NCBI GenBank assembly: GCA_964352775.1
Contig: CAYGTK010000019.1
Span: 1 to 30,164 of the forward strand
Origin: CAYGTK01 sp964352775
Lineage (GTDB): Bacteria > Bacteroidota > Bacteroidia > Chitinophagales > CAIOSU01
Reading direction: 5' to 3'
Length of the DNA: 30,164 bases
Below, in pieces: positions 1 through 8,036 of the stretch. Position 1 is the stretch's first letter. Every line of letters begins with the position of its first letter. The position numbers and the translations under genes were made by a program. Below the pieces are notes generated by a model, which was not told the origin of the DNA, ran no database searches, and saw nothing but the letters and a program-made list of their open reading frames with translations.

Positions 1-199
1 ATAATTGGTCTGTCTGTGCTCTTGTAATGGCCTTTTCTTAGGCTTCGAGAGCAAATTTTCCATCGGGGTATGTCCGTTGGATAAAGAAGTGATCGGAAGG
101 AAGCATCTTCTTTTCCAGCTTCGCCTCTTTGGTGTCTTCAACACATGAACCTAACAAGCAGATAATAGCAACTGCAAAAATTTTCACCAACATTTTCAT
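1..199 (-). pseudogene. Start of a BNR/VPS10-type lipoprotein, interrupted by an in-frame stop
   Basis: Reading leftward from ATG at 199 gives a lipoprotein signal (hydrophobic stretch ending LLGSC, Cys at residue 19, followed by Val-Glu-Asp) and then DHFFIQRTYPDGKFALEA, after which TAA (38-40) ends the frame at 53 residues. The same frame continues past the stop to the window edge as EKAITRAQTDQL. Replacing the stop by Tyr gives 'FALEAYEKAITRAQ', which fits my recollection of the N-terminus of large secreted Bacteroidota proteins with BNR/VPS10-like propellers (xxFxxQRxYPxGxxxxEAYxxAxxxA). The apparent gene is therefore the start of a longer protein broken by a nonsense codon, or a base-call error. 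A true 53-residue lipoprotein is possible but would not explain the sensible sequence after the stop. The remainder lies outside the window. Confidence 0.55.
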
Positions 200-242
200 A
201 TCTTAAATATACTGAAAGCAGTTCTGAGTATTTGACGGCTAA

Positions 243-272
243 ATGAATTGTAACGCAACTATTACAATTCAT
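243..272. repeat. Perfect 11-bp inverted repeat with 8-base spacer
   Basis: The arms atgaattgtaa (243-253) and ttacaattcat (262-272) are exactly complementary. The element lies 30 bases past the stop of the membrane protein ending at 302 and 44 bases before the ATG of the interrupted lipoprotein. It is AT-rich and has no T-run, so it is either a weak terminator or an operator; the sequence alone does not decide. Confidence 0.5.
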
Positions 273-301
273 CAGTCACGTTATTCAAGTAGCAGTGGCT
301 A

Positions 302-1732
302 TTAATATAGTGGTGGATTCTCGGTTGCTGGAGGAAATTTTTCAAGCACTTCGTACTTAGTTTGTGGCAGTCGAAAATAGTCAAGGTTCATTCTTTCTGG
401 TGGGTACGGTTCATGAAAATGACTTGGGTAAAAATTGATACTATCTGCTAACAAACGCGCTAACAGATCAGGGTCATCCGTTCCTATTACAGTAACAGGG
501 TTTTCAGCATCTCGCATAGTACTTTTAAGCAGTGTTTCCGTAGGCAATGCCCAACCTACAATAAGTAGATTTCCTGTTTCCTTTTCCCAAGGTAATATGG
601 CTTTTGAGATACCTTGTGCTTTAGCACCATCTATAAGTTCACCCAAGTAGTTTTGTCGTTCGGTAAGGTACTTTCCCGTTTTAATAATGTAGGAACCGTT
701 ATTGATCAACAAGGCACTTAGTAGAGCTACCTTAAGCGGTAAATAACTCTTTATATCTCTTAATACTATTAGGCAAAAAGGCAGGCACACAGCAAAGCCA
801 ACAGGTGTAAATGCACGCTCCATCATTATCTGCGAGTCTACTCCATTGAATACTGCTAACATAAATACTAATGTGGCTGCCGAGCCTAGAACATAGAACA
901 ATGCATGCATCCATTTTCGTTGCCATAAGAACAATAGAGTGGTGGCATAAAAAACAATAAACATAGGCCGATAAAGATGTTTTATATGGAAGTTGAAAAA
1001 CCAATAGCTAAACTGTTTATCGATCTCTAATGCTATTTCAGGAACTAGAAAAACTTGATCTACAAAGCCAGTTTCCAAGCCACCTGTACCAAATTTTGAT
1101 TTTATGAATGCCACAAAAAACAAAGCTATAGTCATTACAAAGACCATTAGCACATTACCTGCCGATCTATCCATCATAAATGCCCAGAATAGCACAACAA
1201 ACAATGGAACTACCACAATGGGATGAGTAAGGAAGGCTAATACCATTATGGATATACCCACTACTGATTTTAGCAATTTACCTCGCATGCCATAGCCATA
1301 CAGCTTAGTATCTGAAGCATGCATTATCCAAGCAAAGAATAAAGACGTATAAGCTAAAGCTTGTTGCCCTTCAGCAACGGCATGATAAGCCCCTACCCTG
1401 ATACAAATTATGTAAGATAGTATAACTAGCCAAGCGGCATCCCATCTTTTGAACACGTAACCACAAAGGAGGAAAACACCATAAAAGGTAACTGGGAATG
1501 TAATTGAATAAATATGAACTAGCCAGTTAACATCAGCTCCCATTTTTATAAATAAGAGGGGTAGCAATTGGGTTATAGATGCTCCATAACGCTTAGCAGC
1601 AATGTTGAACCACTCTGTTTGTATCAACTGAGTCAGTTGCTCGGCAGAGTCCACAAATAGAACGCGTTCCTCTGCATATAACCATGCCCAAATTAAGAGT
1701 ACCCAAAAGAATATATGGCCTAGTAGTTTCAC
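302..1732 (-). CDS. Polytopic inner-membrane protein of unknown function
   Basis: This 476-residue protein is not recognised at family level. About the first 350 residues form many hydrophobic segments (the first at residues 3-20), and the last ~115 residues are soluble. The layout, with a charged loop after the first segment (AEERVLFVDSAEQL) and a C-terminal soluble domain, resembles membrane glycosyltransferase-like proteins, but no catalytic motif can be named. The start used is GTG (1730-1732); an in-frame TGA lies two codons upstream and no in-frame ATG is near. A strong ribosome site (GGAGG, 1753-1757) fits instead an ATG at 1744-1746 in another frame, which runs five codons and stops in an overlap with this GTG. 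The start is therefore either coupled to a minigene or hit by a one-base indel. It sits directly behind the secDF terminator. Confidence 0.7.
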   Translation of the reverse strand: MKLLGHIFFWVLLIWAWLYAEERVLFVDSAEQLTQLIQTEWFNIAAKRYGASITQLLPLLFIKMGADVNWLVHIYSITFPVTFYGVFLLCGYVFKRWDAAWLVILSYIICIRVGAYHAVAEGQQALAYTSLFFAWIMHASDTKLYGYGMRGKLLKSVVGISIMVLAFLTHPIVVVPLFVVLFWAFMMDRSAGNVLMVFVMTIALFFVAFIKSKFGTGGLETGFVDQVFLVPEIALEIDKQFSYWFFNFHIKHLYRPMFIVFYATTLLFLWQRKWMHALFYVLGSAATLVFMLAVFNGVDSQIMMERAFTPVGFAVCLPFCLIVLRDIKSYLPLKVALLSALLINNGSYIIKTGKYLTERQNYLGELIDGAKAQGISKAILPWEKETGNLLIVGWALPTETLLKSTMRDAENPVTVIGTDDPDLLARLLADSINFYPSHFHEPYPPERMNLDYFRLPQTKYEVLEKFPPATENPPLY

Positions 1733-1743
1733 TTTTCAAAATT

Positions 1744-1757
1744 CATAATATTCCTCC
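1744..1757 (-). promoter_or_regulatory. Strong ribosome binding site with ATG of a five-codon minigene
   Basis: On the minus strand GGAGG (1757-1753) is followed after 6 bases by ATG (1746-1744). That ATG reads Met-Asn-Phe-Glu-Lys and stops at TGA, which overlaps the GTG start of the membrane protein. Such strong Shine-Dalgarno sites are not common in Bacteroidota, so its pairing with an apparently useless ATG is notable. Confidence 0.5.
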
Positions 1758-1761
1758 GAAA

Positions 1762-1800
1762 AGAAAAAGACCCCATTGCTTAAAAGCTATGGGGCCTTTG
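1762..1800 (-). terminator. Rho-independent terminator of secDF
   Basis: On the minus strand the stem GCCCCAT/ATGGGG (arms 1789-1795 and 1771-1776, extended by AAAG/CTTT pairs) is followed by a T-rich run at 1769-1761. It begins about 25 bases past the secDF stop. Its T-run ends only a few bases before the ribosome site of the next minus-strand gene. Confidence 0.8.
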
Positions 1801-1822
1801 GTGAAATAGTGTTGGTCAGTTA

Positions 1823-4800
1823 TTATTTAGCCGCAGCATCTTTACTTAACATATCGATAGCTATTGGTGTAGCTATAAATATAGAAGAGTAAGTACCGAT
1901 AACTACACCCAATAACAATGCAAATGCGAAACCTAATATGCTTGGACCACCGAAGATGGTTAAGCAAAGGATAACGATGAACGTTGTTAATGAAGTCATT
2001 ATAGTACGACTTAATGTAGTATTTACAGCCATATTGGTAACCGATTTCAAGTCTTTAGTAGGGTGTAAACCTATAAACTCTCTAATACGGTCAAATACAA
2101 CCACGGTGTCATTTATAGAGTAACCGATAACGGTAAGCAATGCTGCTATGAATGCTTGATCTATTTCCATGCTGAAAGGCAGTATACCGTGGAAGATGGA
2201 GAAGATTCCCAATAGGAGAATAGCATCGTGAACAATTGCTGCTAATGCACCAAGACCGAACTGCCACTTACGGAAACGCACCAAGATGTAAAGGAAGATA
2301 CCCACAAAGGATAGTAATCCAGCTAGGAACGCCCCTTGGCGAATATCATCCGCAATAGTAGCATCCACTTTCATGGAGCTTTGTTTAGAATCGCTCAAGA
2401 ACTGCTCAAAGGTTTTCCCACCTAAGTAAGGTTTCAACCCTTCGTATAACAACTCTTCTACTTCAGCATCTACTTCTTGGCTCTTATCATCGATCTTGTA
2501 AGATGTTGTGATCTTCAATTGATTGTCCGATCCATAAGTTTTCACTTGTGGGCGAGTTCCGAATTGAGTTACCAAAGCATCACCTACTTGGGTAGACGAC
2601 ATATTGTCATCAAAACGGACAACGAAAGAGCGACCTCCTTCAAAGTCAACACCTAATTCAAAACCACGCATTGCAATTGAACCTACACTAGCTAGTAGTA
2701 GAATACCAGATAGACCGTAAGTCATTGTACGCTTACTTAAGAAATCAATATTCATGTTCTTGAACAATCCTTCACTCATTTTAGTGGAGAAGCTCAATTC
2801 TCTATCAGCAGTTACGTAAGCATCTACTATTAAGCGAGATACCAATACCGCAGTAAGGAATGAACTGATGATACCAATAACCAATACGGTTGCAAATCCT
2901 TTTACTGGACCTAATCCGAAGAATAATAGGATGAAACCAGTTATCAAGGTCGTTAAGTTCGCATCGATAATGGCGGAATAGGAGTTGGAATAACCGTCGG
3001 CTATTGCCAGTCGTAACCCTTTCCCTCGTGCTAACTCCTCACGGATACGCTCAAAGATGATCACGTTCGCATCTACTGCCATACCAATGGTCAATACGAT
3101 ACCTGCCATACCTGGTAGTGTTAATGATGCTCCGAAAGAAGCCAACACACCCATGATGAAGAACATGTTCAATAGTAGAACGATATCGGCGATGATACCA
3201 CCACCTGCGTAGTAGAATATCATGAATAACAATACCAGCACCATACCCAATACCAATGACATAGCACCAGAGTTAACTGATTCAGCACCAAGTGTAGGTC
3301 CAACTATTTCTTCCTCTACAATGTCAGCTGGAGCTGGAAGCTTACCTGCTTTAATAGTATTAGCAAGGTCTTGTCCTTCTTCAATAGTGAAATCACCTGT
3401 AATTCTAGTATTACCACCTGTAATGGCTTCTTGAACGTTAGGCGCACTATATACAATATCATCAAGTACTATAGCTACTTGACGACCTACATTGTCACCT
3501 GTCATCTTAGCCCAAACCTTTTTACCGATAGAGTTCATGGTAACATTTACCACTACTTGACCGCTAATAGGGTCCATGTCTTGACGAGCAGAAATAACTG
3601 CATCTCCTTCTAAAGGAGCTTTGTCTTGGTAGCGATCCATCTTAATAGCGAATAGTGGGTAGTAACCTCCTTCGTTAGGTTCTTTACCCCAAAGAAATTT
3701 CACATCAGAACTGAATAGTTCTTTTACATCCTCAAGGTTCAACAATGCCATTACGGAGTCTCTATCAGCTCCTAGTGAATAACCTACAGTTGCATCTGTA
3801 CCAATTTGGGTAGTACCTGCATCATCTCTAAAAAAGTTAGGTATTAATAGATTACCGAAAAGCACGCTATTGTTCTCTTGCTGTTGAGCTGAAGTAGTGT
3901 CATCTGCATCAAACAATTCATCATCGTCACCATCATTGTCCGTAAAAAGACCATCATCTGTAGAGTCAGTTTGAGTAGCAGCTTCTGTTTCCTCAAATGT
4001 TTCTGTTTCTACATCAGTTGCCTCTTTTCCATCTTCCAAAAAACCTTCTTCAGCAACAGTATCTGCTAATCCGTAAAGGTTCTTTATCACGTTCTCTGCT
4101 TCTACAAAGCTTCCATATAGATCGGGGAAAGACGCTGTTTCCCAAAACTCCAACTTAGCTGTGGCTTGTAATAACCCACGAGCACGTTCAGGATTGTCAA
4201 TACCAGGTAGCTCAACAATAATGCGGCTTGAACCAGGCTGGCGAGTTATGCTTGGGTTAGCTACGCCGAATTGGTCAATACGTGTATTGATGATCTTGTA
4301 GGTGCGATCAACTGCATCATCCGCTTCTGTGCGAATAGCATCAATAACTTGCTCATTGGTAAAACCATATTCAATAATACCCTTATTAGAAGGTATATTG
4401 AAAATGTCTACCAATTGTATAGCTGGGTTCTTAGCTACTTCCTCGGCAAATAGTGTTACTAAAGTTGCATCCGACTCCGTTCTACGTGCATCAGCATCTT
4501 CAATTGCCTTGCGGAAAGCAGTGTCTTTACTATCACCTGCCATTGCGATGATAAGCTCCTTTAGCGATACTTCTAATACCACGCTCATACCACCTTGAAG
4601 GTCTAGACCTAGGTTTATCTTCTTTTGAATAACCTCAGCATAAGTGAAATCTGCAACTCCTATACTGAATACGGTTTCGTTATATACAGAATCAATATAC
4701 TTACGGCGCTCATATTTGAAAGCGGCGTTACGTTCATTGTCTGCTTCTATGTTCTCTACCCTTTCTTGGGCAAAGTTATCGGCCTTGTTCTCTTGCATGG

Positions 4801-4885
4801 CACCTACTACAGTAAACATTAACTGGTAGGTACAAACTGCAATAAGTGCGGCTACGAAAAATTTAATTAATCCTTTTGCTTGCAT
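1823..4885 (-). CDS. secDF: Protein translocase subunit SecDF (fused)
   Basis: SecDF uses the proton gradient to help move proteins through SecYEG across the inner membrane. This is the fused form, 1020 residues, usual in Bacteroidota. The SecD half has one N-terminal membrane segment (residues ~7-29), the motif LGLDLQGGM at 92-100, the large periplasmic part, and membrane segments from ~540 with GMAVDANVIIFERIREEL at 601-618. The SecF half begins near 720, with LGVDFEGG at 744-751 and TVIGYSINDTVVVFDRIREF at 918-937. An acidic, Asp/Glu/Thr-rich low-complexity stretch at about residues 275-335 interrupts the first periplasmic domain. The start ATG at 4885 gives a normal N-terminus. The gene is monocistronic by appearance, with a promoter candidate at 4913-4920 and a terminator behind it. 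Confidence 0.97.
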   Translation of the reverse strand: MQAKGLIKFFVAALIAVCTYQLMFTVVGAMQENKADNFAQERVENIEADNERNAAFKYERRKYIDSVYNETVFSIGVADFTYAEVIQKKINLGLDLQGGMSVVLEVSLKELIIAMAGDSKDTAFRKAIEDADARRTESDATLVTLFAEEVAKNPAIQLVDIFNIPSNKGIIEYGFTNEQVIDAIRTEADDAVDRTYKIINTRIDQFGVANPSITRQPGSSRIIVELPGIDNPERARGLLQATAKLEFWETASFPDLYGSFVEAENVIKNLYGLADTVAEEGFLEDGKEATDVETETFEETEAATQTDSTDDGLFTDNDGDDDELFDADDTTSAQQQENNSVLFGNLLIPNFFRDDAGTTQIGTDATVGYSLGADRDSVMALLNLEDVKELFSSDVKFLWGKEPNEGGYYPLFAIKMDRYQDKAPLEGDAVISARQDMDPISGQVVVNVTMNSIGKKVWAKMTGDNVGRQVAIVLDDIVYSAPNVQEAITGGNTRITGDFTIEEGQDLANTIKAGKLPAPADIVEEEIVGPTLGAESVNSGAMSLVLGMVLVLLFMIFYYAGGGIIADIVLLLNMFFIMGVLASFGASLTLPGMAGIVLTIGMAVDANVIIFERIREELARGKGLRLAIADGYSNSYSAIIDANLTTLITGFILLFFGLGPVKGFATVLVIGIISSFLTAVLVSRLIVDAYVTADRELSFSTKMSEGLFKNMNIDFLSKRTMTYGLSGILLLASVGSIAMRGFELGVDFEGGRSFVVRFDDNMSSTQVGDALVTQFGTRPQVKTYGSDNQLKITTSYKIDDKSQEVDAEVEELLYEGLKPYLGGKTFEQFLSDSKQSSMKVDATIADDIRQGAFLAGLLSFVGIFLYILVRFRKWQFGLGALAAIVHDAILLLGIFSIFHGILPFSMEIDQAFIAALLTVIGYSINDTVVVFDRIREFIGLHPTKDLKSVTNMAVNTTLSRTIMTSLTTFIVILCLTIFGGPSILGFAFALLLGVVIGTYSSIFIATPIAIDMLSKDAAAK

Positions 4886-4912
4886 AGCTTATATGTATTA
4901 AAAATTGGTGGG

Positions 4913-4920
4913 CAAATATA
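4913..4920 (-). promoter_or_regulatory. Candidate -7 box of secDF (TATATTTG)
   Basis: On the minus strand TATATTTG matches the Bacteroidota -7 consensus TAnnTTTG and lies 27 bases before the secDF ATG. The -33 region is weak: about 20 bases upstream there is only the T-run of the preceding gene's terminator. Confidence 0.5.
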
Positions 4921-4935
4921 CGAAAATGAAATAGG

Positions 4936-4958
4936 AAAAACAGGCATCTATTAGCCTG
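4936..4958 (-). terminator. Terminator of the choice-of-anchor B protein gene
   Basis: On the minus strand CAGGC (4958-4954), an 8-base loop and GCCTG (4945-4941) are followed by five T (4940-4936). It lies about 58 bases past the stop at 5017 and directly upstream of the secDF promoter candidate. Confidence 0.65.
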
Positions 4959-5016
4959 CTAAAAGTCGCTAACTGTGGGCATTAGCAATGCTTTTCCACA
5001 AGTGCGAAAGCGTATA

Positions 5017-6609
5017 TTACTGCTTGAGTATTTTCAGGGTGTAAGTTTCCCCTTGGTAGAACATGCTGGCTACGTAGATACCTGCAGGCCAATTGGCCCC
5101 TACGGTTATCTTAGTATTAGCATCATATATATCAAATCGTTCCCACTGCTTACCATCCATGCCATGCACGGTAACGGTAGCTGTTTCTCCATCCCAGTAC
5201 TGTTGACTGTAGGATAGCGTAGTTTGCTGTTGAAAAACACTTGGCTGGGCTTTCCAAGTAACACCATTGGTTACTTCTTCTACCCCTACACTGGTTAAGC
5301 AGTCTAGCTGAACATCTAGTGTAGTTACCTGACCTGTTCTTAGCTGAACATCTGTAAATATCTGTGTTTGGCAACCATCGCGTACAAAGCGTACATCGTA
5401 TTCACCACTATCGGCAACACCAGTTCGGTATTCCCCTTGTAGCCCAGTAAAATCTAGTTGTGGCTGGCCAATAAACTCAACCCTAGCGTTTTGTATGGCA
5501 AACCCTTGCGATAGGTCTGTTACGCTACCTTCCAAATAAGAAGCCCTAACATACTTAGGTGTAAGTATGAATAAACCCTCCTCAATATCTGTAGCAAGAA
5601 TGTTACCCGATGACAGATAAGGATAAGCACCCCAACAACCTGCAAAACCATCACTATTTATAAATGGTGATGTATCATATTGACCTACTTCTACAAGATT
5701 ATCAGGTTTACTGGCATCTATTATATTCACCCCATACTTATAGTAAGCGGTAATTAAATAGCCATCCTTATAGTGGGTATTATGTGGTATCAGGTTACTG
5801 CCTGGGTCTGCTTGCCAGCGATCTACTTCTTGAATGTTATCCAAGTCGCTAACATCATAGGCCGCTACAAAAGCTCCTGGTCGTTCATCTGTGGTGAACA
5901 GATAGTTGTTATCGTCGCTTATCCAAGCATTGTGCGTGAAGAAGTTCGGTGTGCGGTTATCAGCAAGTTTGAACGGGTTAGCAGGATCTGTCACATCTAC
6001 TACACCAAAACGTCCCACTCCCATTTCAGAGGTCCACAAGGTATCTCCACGTGCAATTACATCGTGACAGTATTCATCTTGATATTGACCTAATAGCACA
6101 GGGGCCATAGGGTCTTGGGTAAGGTCGGCAATTAAAGCACCGCGCTGTTCGTAGGGTATTGAACCATCAAAACTATTATGACCAGCCATGTAGGCCCTAC
6201 CTTTTTCATCTATATAGATGTTGTGGGCAGTCCATAGTAATGAATCAGCTATCCAGTTGGTAGAATTGATGGAATTAGGAAGATCAGTAAGATCTACTAT
6301 TAGTAATCCTTCTCCTGTTTCATTGGTAACGTAGGCATACTCATCGCGCGTTTTAATGTCGCGCCAAGTGCTGCTCGGTCCTTGAATGAAGAATATCTCC
6401 TGCGCATTATCAGGGTCGGTCACATCTACAATGGATAGTCCATTTACTAGACCTACCAGTGCATATTCCCTATTGTTCGACTCGAAACCCCATATATCAC
6501 TTAACTCTGCGTTAAAAGTGACAACTTTACGTAAGTCTAAGTTCTTTTGTGCCCACGACGACACTACCACCGATACCAGCAGCACCCATACTAAAATGGT
6601 CTTCTTCAT
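5017..6609 (-). CDS. Secreted choice-of-anchor B (LVIVD-repeat) protein with T9SS-type tail
   Basis: The protein is 530 residues from ATG 6609, chosen because MKKTILVWVLLVSVVVSSWA is a clean signal peptide with cleavage before Gln; an upstream in-frame ATG at 6636 would add nine residues ahead of it. The body has repeated units such as ALVGLVNGLSIVDVTDP and GLLIVDLTDL, the signature of the choice-of-anchor B / LVIVD propeller family, rich in His/Asp (TAHNIYID, THNAWIS, PHNTHY). After about residue 370 comes a carboxypeptidase-regulatory-like beta domain beginning LEGSV. The last ~75 residues look like a type A T9SS sorting domain (VHGMDGKQWERFDI, WPAGIYVASM, final TLKILKQ). It is predicted to be exported and possibly surface-attached; its ligand is unknown. 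Confidence 0.85.
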   Translation of the reverse strand: MKKTILVWVLLVSVVVSSWAQKNLDLRKVVTFNAELSDIWGFESNNREYALVGLVNGLSIVDVTDPDNAQEIFFIQGPSSTWRDIKTRDEYAYVTNETGEGLLIVDLTDLPNSINSTNWIADSLLWTAHNIYIDEKGRAYMAGHNSFDGSIPYEQRGALIADLTQDPMAPVLLGQYQDEYCHDVIARGDTLWTSEMGVGRFGVVDVTDPANPFKLADNRTPNFFTHNAWISDDNNYLFTTDERPGAFVAAYDVSDLDNIQEVDRWQADPGSNLIPHNTHYKDGYLITAYYKYGVNIIDASKPDNLVEVGQYDTSPFINSDGFAGCWGAYPYLSSGNILATDIEEGLFILTPKYVRASYLEGSVTDLSQGFAIQNARVEFIGQPQLDFTGLQGEYRTGVADSGEYDVRFVRDGCQTQIFTDVQLRTGQVTTLDVQLDCLTSVGVEEVTNGVTWKAQPSVFQQQTTLSYSQQYWDGETATVTVHGMDGKQWERFDIYDANTKITVGANWPAGIYVASMFYQGETYTLKILKQ

Positions 6610-6677
6610 TTGAACTATAGACGGGATATTCATCATTAGGGTTGGCTAAGGTACTATCTTTTTTAGCGGCTAGCCAA

Positions 6678-8036
6678 TTACTTAACTTTCATTAACTGCA
6701 AGTCTTGATACTTCAAGAGGTGTACGTTCATGTTCTGATAAAACACGGGAACGAAACGTGGATTGGTAGAAACATGCCTAGCATGTACCAGCTGTAAACG
6801 AATATCATTCAGCGAACCAGCATAGTTTTGCTCGTTGCTCATGGTCATAAAATCGAGACCATAAGTGTTGAGTATTTTCCCAAAATAGAGCATAATATCG
6901 TATCCTTTAGTAGAAATGGTGTTGGGTTCTACGTAAAAGCTATCTATATAGTTCCAGTAGAAAGAAGTGCTCACCATCTTGTCGATGTCCATGTACTTTT
7001 CAGTAGTGAAGTGCGTGTTCAAAGCCTCCATATGATCTATACGCAAGTGGTCGTACTCGCCAAGTACGGGTAAACCATAAAGCTTCACCAGGTAATCTTC
7101 CCGCAAATTGTAGAGGGCACTGCTCATTTTAGACACGAACTGAAAATCGACCGAAAGCACTACTACTAAATTACTGTCAAATTCTTCGAAGTATTCTGTA
7201 ATACCCGATGGGTCATCATCACCCAGCATTCCTTCTTCTTTTCCACCTTCTTCCTCATCATTTAAATAGATGAATTTCTGAAAGCGGAAAGTGGTATCGC
7301 CTGTACTATCTGTTCTGGCTTTCTCCCAGCGATCTATCATTTGCACCAAGCTTATCTCATCACCTTCTAATTGATAGGCTAGTACAATGTTCTTGCCTTT
7401 ATGCTTACTTAGCAGGTGTTCATATATTTTCCAGCAGTGCGCATCTAAGCCAGGGTTCATCTGGATGTAGTAGGGATTCTTTGTGCTAACATTTACACCT
7501 GGTGATAATGGAGATACAATAGGTATCTGCTTCAGCTTGGCCCATTTAGCCGCCCAGCGCATTTCTGAATTAAATACAGGCCCTATAATAAGGTCACTAC
7601 TATCTAGCTTACCAGTTTTGAATAAAGCATTGACAACTGAAGTATCATTCTCGGTATCATAAATATGTACGTCGGTCTTAAAGCCTAATGCCTTCAATTC
7701 CTTTAGTGCTATAGCTACTCCTTGATAAAAGTCGAGCCCCATCTTACTGCCTTGATAGATGCCTTCGTCGTCTTTGCTACTTCTGTAGTCTTCGTCGTCC
7801 TCCATCTTGTTCAAGTATAGAGGTAAAAGCAGCGAAATGTTGTAACGGTCTTTGGTGCGATAGCCTTTAACAATGTCTTTCAAGCTATCTAAAGGCAAGT
7901 CTACATTATCCAAAGGATCTACTAGATCAGTTGGGGCAGGTGGCGGAGTGTATACTACATCATCCCCACTTTTACATGCAAACAGTAAAATAGCCAGTAG
8001 CAGCGTGGTCATGATATGATAACGGCCTATTCCCAT
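6678..8036 (-). CDS. Lipoprotein with type 1 periplasmic-binding-protein fold
   Basis: The protein has 452 residues, with a lipoprotein signal ending LLLAILLFAC (Cys21) followed by KSGDD and a Pro/Asp-rich linker. From about residue 60 the sequence fits the branched-chain-amino-acid-receptor / LpoA-like fold: ISLLLPLYLNKM, GLDFYQGVAIALKELKALG, DLIIGPVFNSEM, IPIVSPLSP. An acidic loop (DEEEGGKEEGMLGDDD) lies near residues 255-270. The start at 8036 overlaps the end of guaA by 10 bases, which suggests translational coupling; it gives a signal peptide with a basic residue, while a later ATG (8012) would lack one. Known relatives act as ligand receptors or as cell-wall synthase regulators; I do not see a LysM domain. 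The ligand and partner are unknown. Confidence 0.75.
   Translation of the reverse strand: MGIGRYHIMTTLLLAILLFACKSGDDVVYTPPPAPTDLVDPLDNVDLPLDSLKDIVKGYRTKDRYNISLLLPLYLNKMEDDEDYRSSKDDEGIYQGSKMGLDFYQGVAIALKELKALGFKTDVHIYDTENDTSVVNALFKTGKLDSSDLIIGPVFNSEMRWAAKWAKLKQIPIVSPLSPGVNVSTKNPYYIQMNPGLDAHCWKIYEHLLSKHKGKNIVLAYQLEGDEISLVQMIDRWEKARTDSTGDTTFRFQKFIYLNDEEEGGKEEGMLGDDDPSGITEYFEEFDSNLVVVLSVDFQFVSKMSSALYNLREDYLVKLYGLPVLGEYDHLRIDHMEALNTHFTTEKYMDIDKMVSTSFYWNYIDSFYVEPNTISTKGYDIMLYFGKILNTYGLDFMTMSNEQNYAGSLNDIRLQLVHARHVSTNPRFVPVFYQNMNVHLLKYQDLQLMKVK

Noticed and set aside
6610..6677. Possible terminator of the binding-fold lipoprotein gene
   Set aside because: Only weak GGCTA/TAGCC pairing with a long loop; not convincing.
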